This document shows, piece by piece, positions 36,520 through 46,059 of a stretch of 64,000 nt of DNA. Each line of letters begins with the position of its first letter. Within the stretch, counting starts at the first letter, position 1. The DNA lies in NCBI RefSeq assembly GCF_021390495.1, contig NZ_JAJEJP010000001.1:2852001-2916000 (forward strand). The letters run 5' to 3'. This stretch comes from Paraburkholderia sp. ZP32-5. GTDB lineage: Bacteria; Pseudomonadota; Gammaproteobacteria; Burkholderiales; Burkholderiaceae. The notes under the pieces were generated by a model. That model ran no database searches, was not told where the DNA came from, and saw only the letters and a list, made by a program, of their open reading frames with translations. Both the position numbers and the translations under genes were made by a program.

Positions 36520-37950
36520 TCACTCGACGCCGTAACCGACCATCGCCTTGGTTTCCAGGTACTCGCGCAAGCCGGCTTCGCCCCATTCGCGGCCGTTGCC
36601 CGAGCGCTTGTAACCACCGAACGGCGCGTGGAAATCCGTGGGCGGGTAATTCAGATGCACGCCGCCCGCGCGCAATGCGCGGCCCACTTTGCGCGCGCGC
36701 GCGACATCGGCCGATTGCACGTAAGCGGCGAGACCGTAGTCGGTACCGTTGGCGATCGCGATCGCTTCGTCTTCCGAGTCGTACGGGATCATCGACAGCA
36801 CCGGCCCGAAGATTTCCTCGCGCGCGATCGTCATCCGCGGCGTGACGTCGGCGAACACCGTCGGGCGCGCGTAGTAGCCCACTTCGATACCGTCCGGCCG
36901 GCCGATACCGCCGACCACGAGCCGCGCACCTTCGTCGATACCGGTCTGGATCAGCGCCTGCACGCGCCTGAACTGGTTTGCGTTGACGAGCGGTCCGATC
37001 TGCGTGGCCGGATCGTCGGTCGGACCGACGCGGTACGCTTGCGCCGCGCGTTTGGCGATCTGCGCGGCGTCGTTCATCAGATGACGCGGCACCAGCATGC
37101 GGGTCGGAATCGAGCACGACTGGCCGGAGTTCGTAAAACAGGCCGCCACGCCACGCGTGACTGCCTGATCGAGATCGACATCGTCGAGCAGGATGTTGGC
37201 CGACTTGCCGCCGAGTTCCTGCGCGACGCGCTTGACGGTTTCGGCCGCCGACTGCGCAACCAGTACACCCGCGCGCGTCGAACCGGTGAACGACACCATG
37301 TCGATATCCGGATGGCTCGCGATCGCAGCGCCGACGCCGGGCCCATCGCCATTGACGAGATTGAACACACCGGCGGGCACGCCCGCTTCGTGCAGCACTT
37401 GCGCGAACGCGAGCGCGCTGAGCGGCGAATACTCGCTCGGCTTCAGCACCATCGTGCAGCCTGCCGCGAGCGCGGGCGCGATCTTCACGACGATCTGGTT
37501 GATCGGCCAGTTCCACGGCGTAATCAAACCGCACACGCCGATCGGTTCGAGCACGATGCGCGTGCTGCCACGCTGCTCCTCGAAGTCGAAGCGTTCGAGC
37601 ACTTCGATCAGCGCGTTCAGGTGCGCCGGCCCGCGCACGGCCTGAGCATTGCGCGCGAACGTGATCGGCGCGCCCATTTCGCGGCGCATCAGTTCGGCGA
37701 AATCGTCGTAGCGCCGCTCGTAGATAGCGACCACGCGCCTGAGCAGCGCGACCCGCTCGGCCGCGCTGGTTGCGGACCACGCCGGCAACGCGCAGCGCGC
37801 GGCGGCGACCGCGCGATCGACATCCGTTGCATTGCCGAGCGCGAGCTTGTCGAATACTTTTTCCGTCGCTGGATCGATCATGTCGAACCAGGCAGCGGAC
37901 GCGGGATCGACCCACTGTCCATCGATATAAAACTGCGCTGCATAGGTCAT
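36520..37950 (-). CDS. Aldehyde dehydrogenase, NAD(P)-dependent
   Basis: A 476-residue aldehyde dehydrogenase oxidising an aldehyde or semialdehyde to the acid. The NAD fold includes PWNWPINQIVVKIAPALAAG and SFTGSTRAG; the catalytic Glu is in AQELGGKSANILL and the catalytic Cys in NSGQSCSIPTRML. GREWGEAGLREYLETKAM ends the oligomerisation region. GGAG is six bases before the ATG at 37950. With the neighbouring hydroxyacid dehydrogenases it forms an alcohol-aldehyde-acid sequence. Confidence 0.93.
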   Translation of the reverse strand: MTYAAQFYIDGQWVDPASAAWFDMIDPATEKVFDKLALGNATDVDRAVAAARCALPAWSATSAAERVALLRRVVAIYERRYDDFAELMRREMGAPITFARNAQAVRGPAHLNALIEVLERFDFEEQRGSTRIVLEPIGVCGLITPWNWPINQIVVKIAPALAAGCTMVLKPSEYSPLSALAFAQVLHEAGVPAGVFNLVNGDGPGVGAAIASHPDIDMVSFTGSTRAGVLVAQSAAETVKRVAQELGGKSANILLDDVDLDQAVTRGVAACFTNSGQSCSIPTRMLVPRHLMNDAAQIAKRAAQAYRVGPTDDPATQIGPLVNANQFRRVQALIQTGIDEGARLVVGGIGRPDGIEVGYYARPTVFADVTPRMTIAREEIFGPVLSMIPYDSEDEAIAIANGTDYGLAAYVQSADVARARKVGRALRAGGVHLNYPPTDFHAPFGGYKRSGNGREWGEAGLREYLETKAMVGYGVE

Positions 37951-38061
37951 CGGAGGCTCCAGAATCAATCCCGGTCACGCGGACACGGTCCCATCGGCGC
38001 GCCCATCACGTTGAGGCCGATAAAGCCAACTCGTTTTGGGCGCGCCATCAAAAGACCCTGC

Positions 38062-38388
38062 TTAGCGCAGCGCCGAGAACGCGGTCGGCGTCAGGAAGTG
38101 GTTTTCGATGCGCTCGACGATCGGCGTCACCGCTTCGCTCGCCGCGCGTTTGGCGATCCAGTCGGCGTCGGCCTGGAACGCATTCCACTTCTGCTCGCGC
38201 TCGGCGAGGCTTTCCCACTTGAGCATGTAGGTCAGCGCGTGATTGCTCGGGCCGATCAGCGTGGTCCAGAAACCGATCTGCTGGATGCCGTGCTTTTCGA
38301 AGAAGCCGAGCGTGGTCGACGTGAAGCGGTCGAGCAGTGCCGGCAAACGTGTCGGCGCGCAGTGATAGATGCGCATTTCAACGATCAT
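38062..38388 (-). CDS. NIPSNAP family protein
   Basis: A 108-residue ferredoxin-like alpha/beta-barrel protein of the NIPSNAP family. MIVEMRIYHCAPTRLPALLD and LTYMLKWESLAEREQKWNAF are the family landmarks. Such proteins often sit in catabolic operons and may act as small isomerase-like or monooxygenase-like enzymes, but function is mostly unknown. It lies between the aldehyde dehydrogenase and the second hydroxyacid dehydrogenase gene, all minus strand. Confidence 0.88.
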   Translation of the reverse strand: MIVEMRIYHCAPTRLPALLDRFTSTTLGFFEKHGIQQIGFWTTLIGPSNHALTYMLKWESLAEREQKWNAFQADADWIAKRAASEAVTPIVERIENHFLTPTAFSALR

Positions 38389-38504
38389 GTGTTACTCCTT
38401 GTGTGGTCAGGTGTAGGCCGGCGCGACGCGCCGGCCACCGTTTGTTCGTCTGTGTGATGGTTCGTTCAATTCCGCCGCTCGGTGCGTGCGCTTAGTGCAT
38501 CCGC

Positions 38505-39428
38505 TCACTCGGCAAGCCCTTGCGGCGACGACCAGCGCTCGACGTACTTGACGAGTTCGGTCATGTCGCGCTTCGCGCCGTCCTGCATCGCCGAGTAGTT
38601 CCACACCTGGCGCGCGACGCTGCCGACCCACATCGGTACGCCGAGCGCCTGGCATTCGTCGACCGCAAGGCCGATGTCCTTGCAAACGCTGCCGACTGGA
38701 AAGCCGAAATCGAAGCTGTGCGTCAGCACGTGTTTCGGAAACTTGTCGAGCGTCGCGCCGTTTTTGCCGCTGCCCGAATTGATCACCGACATCATCACCT
38801 CGGGGTCGAGCCCGCCGCGCACGCCGGCCACGAATGCTTCCGACGTGATCGCGAACGCGGTCGACGACAGCATGTTGTTCAGCAGCTTCAGCAACTGCCC
38901 CTGGCCCGGCTGAGTGCCGACGACGAACACCTTGCCGAGCACGTCGAAGAGCGCGCGGACTTCGTTGAGCGCGGCCGGCTTGCCCGCGGCCATGATCGCG
39001 AGCGTGCCCTTCCTTGCGCCCGCGGCGCCGCCGCTCACCGGCGCGTCGACCGTGTCGATGTCTTTCGCGAGCAGCCCGTCGGCCACTTCCTTTTCCATAC
39101 GCGAACCGACCGTCGACAGATCGACGAGTATCCTCAGCGCGCTGCCTTCGATCAGACCGTCTTCACCGAGCGCCACCTGTTTGAAAATCGCCGGCGTCGG
39201 CAGGCTGGTGAAAACGATCCGCGCGCTGTCGGCGACTTCGCGCACCGAGTCCGCGGCGTGCGCTCCGATCGCCTCGAGTTCCGCGAGCGCCTGTTCATCG
39301 CGATCGAACACGACGAGCGTATGGCCCGCCTCGATCAGCCGGCGCGCCATCGGCCGTCCCATCACGCCTACACCGACAAAACCGATCCGCTTGCTGCGTT
39401 GTTCGCTGCTTTGTTCGTTGCCCGACAT
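38505..39428 (-). CDS. NAD(P)-dependent beta-hydroxyacid dehydrogenase (second copy)
   Basis: A 307-residue member of the 3-hydroxyisobutyrate dehydrogenase family. It shows RIGFVGVGVMGRPMARRLIE for NAD binding, VDAPVSGGAAGARKGTLAIM for substrate and GQLLKLLNNMLSS with the catalytic Lys. It is clearly divergent from the copy at 33474-34388, so it is not a recent duplicate. The ATG at 39428 has GGGGA upstream; the ATG at 39440 has none. Its substrate probably belongs to the same pathway. Confidence 0.9.
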   Translation of the reverse strand: MSGNEQSSEQRSKRIGFVGVGVMGRPMARRLIEAGHTLVVFDRDEQALAELEAIGAHAADSVREVADSARIVFTSLPTPAIFKQVALGEDGLIEGSALRILVDLSTVGSRMEKEVADGLLAKDIDTVDAPVSGGAAGARKGTLAIMAAGKPAALNEVRALFDVLGKVFVVGTQPGQGQLLKLLNNMLSSTAFAITSEAFVAGVRGGLDPEVMMSVINSGSGKNGATLDKFPKHVLTHSFDFGFPVGSVCKDIGLAVDECQALGVPMWVGSVARQVWNYSAMQDGAKRDMTELVKYVERWSSPQGLAE

Positions 39429-39467
39429 GGCTGTCCCCATCGATTGGAAATTCGTTGATCGCGCGGC

Positions 39468-40874
39468 TCAGTTCACACACGCGAGTTGCATCAGTGTTGC
39501 CGCATCGGTCTCGCTATCGAAGCGCCAAAGCGTATCGATCAGCGGTTGCGGCGCGACGCCCCAGCCGCCATAGGCGGCAAGCTCACGCAGCTTCGCCGCG
39601 AGTTCGACGTCGGCGAGCGGCGCGGCAAGGCTGCCGCGCGCCGCATCGATACGTCGCGAGACCCTATCGCCCGAGCGCAGCACCAGCGCGACCTCGGCCG
39701 CTTCGAGCGGAAACGCCGCGGCGTCGATAAAGCGCAGACGCGCGCCGAATGCGCGCAACGACGGCTCGGCGACCGCGTCGTCGCTGAATTGCGCGAGGCC
39801 CGCGAGACCTGTTGCGAGCGTGACGGCCACCGCATGCTGGGCGCTGACCTGCGCTTCGCGGCCGGTGCGCGCGTTGGGCCGGTCGGTGCGTTCGCGTAGC
39901 AACGGATGCCCGGTCAGTTCGACCCGCTCGATATCGTCGAGACGCCAGCGCGCATCGCGGCGCAAATCCAGGCACGCGTCGATCACCGGGTTCAGCACCA
40001 CGCCGCACGGATACGGCTTGTAGGTATTCGACAGCAGCGCCCATTCGTGGCCGAGTCCATCGGTCAGCGCATCGAGCTTCGGCGCCGTGGCGGCGACGCG
40101 CACAAAACCGCGCGTGCCTTCGAGCGGCGCATCGGGACCGGAGAAATCGTCGGCGGCGAGCAGCGCCGACAGCAGACCGTTACGCGCCGCGTTGCCCACG
40201 CTGAGGCTTTTCGACATCGTGCCCAGCGTCTCGACCAGACCACCCGCCTGTGCGGACGCATTGCCGAGCGCCCACACGAGCTGCTGCGCGCTCAAACCCA
40301 GTGCCTTGGCCACCGCCGCAGCCGCGCCGAACACGCCGCAGGTCGACGTGATGTGCCAGCCACGCTGATAGTGCTCGGGGGATACCGCCTTGCCGATCCG
40401 GCATTCCACTTCGACGCCGAGCACGAAGGCGAGCAGCAACGCTTCACCACTGATCGGCTGGGTCTGCGCGAGCGCGAACAGCGCGGCGGCCACCGGCGCG
40501 CTCGGATGAATGATGGTCGGGATATGGGTGTCGTCGAAGTCGAACACGTTCGCGCTGATCGCGTTGAGCGCCGCCGCGTTCAGCATGTCGACGCGCTCGC
40601 GCCGGCCGATCACGCCTGCGCTTAGGCCGGCGCTGAAGCGCTGATAAGTGCGCACTGCCTTGTCGACTGTCGGGTCCGTGCAGCCGGCCAGCGCGACGGC
40701 CACGTAGTTGATGAGCGCTCGCTTCGCTTCGTGCCGCACCACCATGGGCACGTCGCGCCACGTCGTCGCCGCGACCCATTGCGCGATGCGCCGGGTCGCG
40801 TGGCCGGCGTCGCGGTTGGTGCTGCCCTGGTAACTGCCGGCTTCGCTGGAACTGCTGTCTGACTGCGCTGCCAT
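39468..40874 (-). CDS. MmgE/PrpD family protein
   Basis: A 468-residue protein of the 2-methylcitrate dehydratase/MmgE family, which includes cis-aconitate decarboxylase and 2-methylcitrate dehydratase. VFDFDDTHIPTIIHPSAPVA is the family signature, and TYKPYPCGVVLNPVIDACLD follows as usual. The reaction is a dehydration or decarboxylation of a polycarboxylate. No prpB or prpC genes are present, so methylcitrate is not implied. It lies 67 bases downstream of the first MFS gene. Confidence 0.88.
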   Translation of the reverse strand: MAAQSDSSSSEAGSYQGSTNRDAGHATRRIAQWVAATTWRDVPMVVRHEAKRALINYVAVALAGCTDPTVDKAVRTYQRFSAGLSAGVIGRRERVDMLNAAALNAISANVFDFDDTHIPTIIHPSAPVAAALFALAQTQPISGEALLLAFVLGVEVECRIGKAVSPEHYQRGWHITSTCGVFGAAAAVAKALGLSAQQLVWALGNASAQAGGLVETLGTMSKSLSVGNAARNGLLSALLAADDFSGPDAPLEGTRGFVRVAATAPKLDALTDGLGHEWALLSNTYKPYPCGVVLNPVIDACLDLRRDARWRLDDIERVELTGHPLLRERTDRPNARTGREAQVSAQHAVAVTLATGLAGLAQFSDDAVAEPSLRAFGARLRFIDAAAFPLEAAEVALVLRSGDRVSRRIDAARGSLAAPLADVELAAKLRELAAYGGWGVAPQPLIDTLWRFDSETDAATLMQLACVN

Positions 40875-40941
40875 GTGCGGACTCGTCCTCTACCGTTTTG
40901 CGCCTGACGACAATGCTTTGCTGTTTCGCGTACTACGCGGC

Positions 40942-42357
40942 TTACGATCTCGTCACCGGCGCCGCGCGACCGTCGACCACCTGAGTGCTCGCGTCGGCCG
41001 TTCTGCTCACTTGCGCCGCGATCGATTCGAGCGAGCGCCGGCGCGTCTCGGTGCCGAGCACGCCGACGATCACCGCCTGCACCAGCAACGTACCGACGAT
41101 CAGCGTCAGCACGCCGGCAATGCCGAAGCCGGTGAAAGCCGACGCGACCACGTACGGCACCGCGATGCTGACTGCGCGGCCCACTGTGTTCGCGACGCCC
41201 GAGCCGCGCAAACGCAGTTCGGTCGGAAACAGTTCCGGCACATAGGTGGCGACGCTGAACGACGACAGCACGTAGATGCAGCAGGTAATCGCGAAGCCGA
41301 GCGCGGCGATCGCCACCTCGGACTGCGCAAACGGATAGGCAGCGCCGAACGCCGCGCAGATCAACGAAAACAGCACGATGCCCCACTTGCGGCCGACGCG
41401 TTCGGCCAGCGCAAACGCGATCAGCGAGCCCACCGGGCCGCCCGCGAACATCACCGCGGTCAGGCCCAGCGAGTTCGACACGCTATGGCCCTGCTTGACG
41501 AGGAAAGTCGGAATCCAGCTGACGAATGCGTAGTTCACGACGAACAGCGCGACCAGCACCGTGATGGCCGTGATCGTGCGCGTGAGCAACCGGCGCGTGA
41601 ACAGATCGCCGAGACGGCCGTTGTCTGGCGTGTCGACGCGGCGCGGCTGCTGTGCGGCCGCCGTGATCGCGGCAGCGGAATCGACGCCGCACGCCGCCTC
41701 GATGTCCGACACGATCCGGTTCGCCTCGTCCGCGCGATTGCGCGACGCGAGCCAGCGCGGCGACTCCGGCATCGATTTGCGCAGGAACCACACGATCAGC
41801 GCGCCGCAGCCCGCGATCGCGAACATCCAGCGCCAGCCGTATTGCGGCACGATCAGCCAGCCGAGGAAGGTCGACAGGAACAGCGACGTATTGATGATCA
41901 GATTGAGGATCGTGCCGAAGCGGCCGCGCCACGCGGCCGGAATGAATTCACTGAGCGTGCCGTAACCGACGACGATCTCCGCGCCCATTCCGATGCCCAT
42001 CACGAGGCGAAAGAAGATCAGCCAGGCCATCGACGGCGCGAGTGCCGCGGCGATCGATGCAAAGCCGTAGATGCCGAGATTGAACTGATAGCAGAAGCGC
42101 CGCCCGAAACGGTCGCCGAGCAGACCGGACAGCCACGCGCCCGACATCATGCCGAGGAACGTGACGGACACGAACATCGCGTTGAGCTTCAGCGTGGATT
42201 CGCCGCTGTGGATCATCGCGGCCAGCACGCTGCCGGCGATGTAGATATCGAACGAGTCGAAGTACATGCCGGCGGCGATCAGGCCGAGCAGCCGCCAGTG
42301 ATAGCCGGACAGCGGCACGCTGTCCAACCGGTATCCGATAGTCGCTTCGTTCTGCAT
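40942..42357 (-). CDS. MFS transporter, first gene of the catabolic run
   Basis: A 471-residue permease of the sugar/aromatic-acid symporter type. The first helix region is LIAAGMYFDSFDIYIAGSVL, and the loop 2-3 motif is GLLGDRFGRRFCYQFN. PESPRWLASRNR after helix 6 is the classical PESPRxL motif. The ATG at 42357 follows GGAG by nine bases; a GTG eight codons upstream is less supported. A 14-bp operator-like palindrome lies 70 bases upstream, so it is likely under the nearby LacI regulator. It may lead a transcript of up to eleven genes. Confidence 0.9.
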   Translation of the reverse strand: MQNEATIGYRLDSVPLSGYHWRLLGLIAAGMYFDSFDIYIAGSVLAAMIHSGESTLKLNAMFVSVTFLGMMSGAWLSGLLGDRFGRRFCYQFNLGIYGFASIAAALAPSMAWLIFFRLVMGIGMGAEIVVGYGTLSEFIPAAWRGRFGTILNLIINTSLFLSTFLGWLIVPQYGWRWMFAIAGCGALIVWFLRKSMPESPRWLASRNRADEANRIVSDIEAACGVDSAAAITAAAQQPRRVDTPDNGRLGDLFTRRLLTRTITAITVLVALFVVNYAFVSWIPTFLVKQGHSVSNSLGLTAVMFAGGPVGSLIAFALAERVGRKWGIVLFSLICAAFGAAYPFAQSEVAIAALGFAITCCIYVLSSFSVATYVPELFPTELRLRGSGVANTVGRAVSIAVPYVVASAFTGFGIAGVLTLIVGTLLVQAVIVGVLGTETRRRSLESIAAQVSRTADASTQVVDGRAAPVTRS

Positions 42358-42426
42358 GGGCACTGTCTCCGTCAATGTCACTTTCTTGTCGTGGCATTCC
42401 TGGTCCGCACCAACTCGCCCATCTTA

Positions 42427-42440
42427 TGTGAGCGCTATCA
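42427..42440. promoter_or_regulatory. LacI-type operator before the first MFS gene
   Basis: TGTGAGCGCTATCA, a near-palindrome centred on GCGC, matching 12 of 14 bases of the inferred TGATAGCGCTATCA. It lies 70 bases upstream of the MFS start. Confidence 0.65.
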
Positions 42441-42559
42441 CTGAAGCAGATTATATTGCCGTCATACGATCAGTCAAGCCGACATTTCTGCTGTCAGGGT
42501 CTTTTTATCGATCGGGGAGGGCCGGCGTTCTACTGCACGCCATAACACCGCGTAGCCGC

Positions 42560-43339
42560 TCAGGTCGCGAGCCAGCCGCCTTCCACGGGCAGCATCGCGC
42601 CCGTGATCTGCGCGGCGGCATCGCCGCACAGAAACACCACCAGATCGGACACCTGCGACGCCTCGACGAAGCGGCCAGTCGGCTGCTTGCCCGTCAGGAA
42701 GCGCTCCACCGCCGTTTCGCGATCGAGTCCGGCGTCGTCCATCAACGCCTGAATGCGGTTCTCGCTGGTCGGCGTATGCACGGCGCCCGGACAGATCGCG
42801 TTGCACGTGATGCCCTGCCCCATCGTCTCGGCGGCGACCGCGCGCGTCAGTCCGAGCAGCGCGGACTTGGTCGTCACGTAATCGACGCGGTTCACCGTGC
42901 CGCGCATCCCGTACACCGACGTCATGTTGAAAATGCGGCCCCAACCACGTTCGCGCATGCCCGGCAGCGCCAGACGAACGGTGTGAAACGCGGCGCTCAG
43001 ATTGACCGCCAGTGCTTCGTCCCATTTGTCGACGGGGAACGCGTCGAGCGGCGCGAAATGGCGCACCACCGCGTTGTTGACCAGCACGTCGATCGAGCCT
43101 AGCCGCTCGCGTGCTTCGAACATCATCCGTTCCACCGCGCGCGCATCGCCGAGATCCATCTGCAGATAAGCGGTGTGGCGGCCGTGTCGGTCTTCGAACG
43201 CGGCGCGCGCCGCCTCGACCTGCGCGGGCGGCTCGACGCCATGCAGCACGACCCGACAGCCGGCCGCGGCGAGCGCGTCGGCCATTGCCAGACCCAGACC
43301 ATGCGACGACCCCGTGACGAGTGCGGTTCTCCCCTTCAT
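42560..43339 (-). CDS. Short-chain dehydrogenase/reductase (3-hydroxybutyrate dehydrogenase-like)
   Basis: A 259-residue classical SDR. The cofactor site is TALVTGSSHGLGLAMADALA, the NNA motif is VLVNNAVVRHFAP, and the catalytic Ser, Tyr and Lys are in FNMTSVYGM and RVDYVTTKSALLG. ICPGAVHTPTSENRIQAL resembles D-3-hydroxybutyrate dehydrogenase, which is a guess at the subfamily. The ATG at 43339 follows AAGGGAAAG. An operator-like site lies 71 bases upstream. It likely acts in the same pathway as the downstream genes. Confidence 0.9.
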   Translation of the reverse strand: MKGRTALVTGSSHGLGLAMADALAAAGCRVVLHGVEPPAQVEAARAAFEDRHGRHTAYLQMDLGDARAVERMMFEARERLGSIDVLVNNAVVRHFAPLDAFPVDKWDEALAVNLSAAFHTVRLALPGMRERGWGRIFNMTSVYGMRGTVNRVDYVTTKSALLGLTRAVAAETMGQGITCNAICPGAVHTPTSENRIQALMDDAGLDRETAVERFLTGKQPTGRFVEASQVSDLVVFLCGDAAAQITGAMLPVEGGWLAT

Positions 43340-43409
43340 TCTGCTTTCCCTTGTCTGAGCTGCGCGTTGCGGGGCGGCCACGAACAGGCGTCGCTTGCCG
43401 TGCGAAATA

Positions 43410-43423
43410 TGATAGCGCTAACC
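43410..43423. promoter_or_regulatory. LacI-type operator before the SDR gene
   Basis: TGATAGCGCTAACC, 11 of 14 bases of the inferred palindrome with one perfect half-site. It lies 71 bases upstream of the SDR start. The rest of the 365-base gap 43340-43704 shows no gene. Confidence 0.65.
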
Positions 43424-43704
43424 AAACGGAAAAGGCAAAGCATGGCAATGTAGGGAATTGCCCGGATGACTCGCCACGATGGATGAAACGGAGAGGAACG
43501 CAGGGATAGCCGCAATAGCCGCGCGGGCGGCTGATACAGGACATGCCAGCCACGCAATCACGCTATGTGTGGGGAAGATGCGGAAGCGACGGGCGCATTG
43601 CGCGCCTCGACATTCAATGATCTATAGGGAAGAGACGAACGCCACCCAACGACATCAGCACGCGTGCACCGACGCGCGGATTACCGCGCGAACCCATCGC
43701 CAGC

Positions 43705-44811
43705 TCAGGTGCTTTCGCGCTGGATGATTTCGAAGCCGAGGTCGAGCCGCATCGGCACGGCCGGTTCGTTGCTGCGCAGCCGTTGCAGTAATGCGTCGGC
43801 GCTGCGGCGGCCGATTTCGAGGCGCGGCAGGTTCAGGCAGGTCAGACGCGGCACCGTGTGGCGCAGGATGTCGAGATCGTCGAAGCCGGCAATCGCGATA
43901 CGCTCCGGCACCTTCCAGTTGCGGCGTTGCGCTTCGAACAACGCGCCGATCGCCAGCACGTCGCCGGCAAAAAAGATCGCATCGACTTCCGGCACGCGCT
44001 GCATCATCTCGACGAGCGCGTGCGCGCCCGACGCGAAGCCGCCCTCTACTTCACGCACCAGCGCGGGATGACGTTCGCGGCCGAGCGCATCGAGCGCCGC
44101 GTGATAGCCCTTCAGACGCTCGCGCGCACGCATGTTGTTGCGGGTGGTCAGGCACACGAAGCCGATCGACTTGTAGCCGCGGCCCGCCAGATACAGCGTC
44201 ATTTCTTTCGCGGCGTGGTAGTTCGAATAACTGATCGCCATGTCGATCGGCGTGCGCGCGAGGTCGCCCGTTTCGACGACCGGAATGCCGGCCGCGCGAA
44301 TCACCTGCGCGGCGCGCGGCGTATGAGCCGTGTTGTGCAGCACGAGCCCGCTCACGCGTTGCGCGATGAACGCATCGATCAGCGCCTCTTCTTCTTCGAG
44401 CGAATGGCCGCTGTCGGCCAGCAGCAATTGCATGCCGGCAGGACGCAGCACGTCCGCGCAGCCCTTGATACTGAGCGAATACAGCGAGTTCTGGATGCTC
44501 GGCACGATCTGGCCGATGACGTTCGAGCGCGCCGACGCGAGATTCGACGCGATGTGATTCGGCACGTAGCCGATCTGGCGCACCGTATCGAGCACCAGCT
44601 TGCGGGTTTCCTCGGACAGACGTTCGGGTTCGTTGAGCGCGCGCGATACCGTCATCAGCGACACGTTCGCCGCTTTCGCGACATCGATCATGCGCACCGC
44701 CTGTCCGCCGGCGCGGGTCTTGCCCGTACCGCCGGCTGTTTTCCGCGCGGGTTTCAGTCCGACTTTCAGCTCGATGTTTCCGTCGTCGACGGCCGCCACA
44801 CGCTTTTTCAC
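43705..44811 (-). CDS. LacI/GalR-family transcriptional regulator
   Basis: A 368-residue regulator if started at the GTG at 44811, with the helix-turn-helix at about residues 41-65 (MIDVAKAANVSLMTVSRALN) preceded by a basic 40-residue leader. Starting at the internal ATG (44691) would cut off the residues just before helix 1, so the longer form is preferred. The periplasmic-binding-like domain runs through NVIGQIVPSIQNSLYSLSIK to DAIFFAGDVLAIGALFEA and AIAGFDDLDILR. It resembles the gluconate-type GntR subgroup. It sits between two target operons with copies of one palindrome before each, so it is very probably their regulator. Confidence 0.9.
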   Translation of the reverse strand: MKKRVAAVDDGNIELKVGLKPARKTAGGTGKTRAGGQAVRMIDVAKAANVSLMTVSRALNEPERLSEETRKLVLDTVRQIGYVPNHIASNLASARSNVIGQIVPSIQNSLYSLSIKGCADVLRPAGMQLLLADSGHSLEEEEALIDAFIAQRVSGLVLHNTAHTPRAAQVIRAAGIPVVETGDLARTPIDMAISYSNYHAAKEMTLYLAGRGYKSIGFVCLTTRNNMRARERLKGYHAALDALGRERHPALVREVEGGFASGAHALVEMMQRVPEVDAIFFAGDVLAIGALFEAQRRNWKVPERIAIAGFDDLDILRHTVPRLTCLNLPRLEIGRRSADALLQRLRSNEPAVPMRLDLGFEIIQREST

Positions 44812-45055
44812 TCGTCCATCCGGCTCTTCAGTTCGATGGCGGATTGTAGCGCATGCCGCCACGCGCTCCGCCTTGTCGCGCGCGGCTTTCGGAGCGCTTG
44901 TGAACCTCTTCGGCAGCGTTTTGTGCATGCGTGTGAGCGGCTTCAGACGGCCTTGCGCGGGCGCGGTATGTAACGACAGCGGCTGGCGGCACTGCACGAC
45001 TTCCCATCATCGCATCCGCTGGCACGAGCCAACACAACGCGCGGCGACAGAGTTA

Positions 45056-45069
45056 TGATAGCGCTCTCA
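45056..45069. promoter_or_regulatory. LacI-type operator before the lactonase-like gene
   Basis: TGATAGCGCTCTCA, 12 of 14 bases of the inferred palindrome, 26 bases upstream of the ATG at 45096, where a bound repressor would block initiation or the promoter. Confidence 0.7.
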
Positions 45070-45095
45070 TTCGCAGGGAACAGGAGACAGTCGCC

Positions 45096-45896
45096 ATGAC
45101 AGCCGTACCCGAGAACTACAAGATCTACGCGATCAAATACGCGCATCACGACCGCCCCGCGCGGGACAACTTCCTCGGCGGCGATCCGCACGACGTGAAC
45201 ATGCCGCTCGACTATTTCGTGTGGGCCGTCGTCGGCGAAAGCCGCAGCTTTCTCGTTGATACGGGTTTCGATGCCGATGAAGCCGCCAAGCGCCGCCGCA
45301 TCATCACGCAGCCGATTGAAGCAGGCCTTGCCACGATCGGTATTCGCCCCGACGCGGTGGAAGACGTGATCGTCACGCACATGCACTACGACCATGCCGG
45401 CAACCGCGCGCTGTTTCCGCACGCGCGCTATCACGTGCAGGACCGAGAGATGGCTTACTGCACGGGCCGCTGCATGTGTCACGGCGCGCTCAATCATCCG
45501 TTCAACCCGGAGGACGTGAAGTCGATGGTGGGCCGCGTGTTCGATGGCCGCGTCGTATTTCACGACGGCGCGTCGCACATTACGCCGGGGCTCAGCGTGC
45601 ACCGCGTCGGCGGCCACACCGACGGGCTGCAGGTGGTGCGCGTGCATACGGAGCGCGGCTGGGTCGTGCTTGCGTCCGATGCGTCGCATCTGTACGCGAA
45701 CATGGAGCAAAACCGTCCGTTTCCGGCGGTCTACAACGTCGGCGACATGATCGAAGGCTATCGCCGCGTGCATGAACTGGCGGACTCCGCGCAACACGTG
45801 GTGCCCGGGCACGACCCCGCCGTGCTGACGCGCTATCCGGCCGCGAGCAGCGAGACCGAAGGCTGGATCGTGCGGCTCGATGCCGCGCCGCGTTGA
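45096..45896 (+). CDS. Metallo-beta-lactamase-fold hydrolase, N-acyl homoserine lactonase-like
   Basis: A 266-residue metallohydrolase. The metal motif is VIVTHMHYDHAGN (HxHxDH), with later ligands in GGHTDGLQV, ASDASHLY and VVPGHDP. This arrangement is that of the AHL-lactonase (AiiA/AttM) family, which opens lactone rings. In this context, next to dehydrogenases and under a LacI regulator, a catabolic lactone seems more likely than a quorum signal. CAGGAG lies upstream of the ATG at 45096. It is followed by the Ldh gene on the same strand. Confidence 0.88.
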   Translation: MTAVPENYKIYAIKYAHHDRPARDNFLGGDPHDVNMPLDYFVWAVVGESRSFLVDTGFDADEAAKRRRIITQPIEAGLATIGIRPDAVEDVIVTHMHYDHAGNRALFPHARYHVQDREMAYCTGRCMCHGALNHPFNPEDVKSMVGRVFDGRVVFHDGASHITPGLSVHRVGGHTDGLQVVRVHTERGWVVLASDASHLYANMEQNRPFPAVYNVGDMIEGYRRVHELADSAQHVVPGHDPAVLTRYPAASSETEGWIVRLDAAPR

Positions 45897-46059
45897 GCCG
45901 CTGCGTTGCCTGACGGCGGATGAAGCACCGCCTCGATTGACGCACTGAGTTGAAGCACTGAAGAAGCACTGAACGTCCGCCGCCGCATCGCGCGGCTGCC
46001 CGCGACGCACCGGACGCCGATGACGCACGCGCGATAAACGCGCGGCATGGAGATCGCCC

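Noticed and set aside
45096..45896. Reading the lactonase-like gene as quorum quenching
   Set aside because: The fold fits, but its neighbours and shared operator point to a catabolic lactone; no luxI/luxR genes are nearby.
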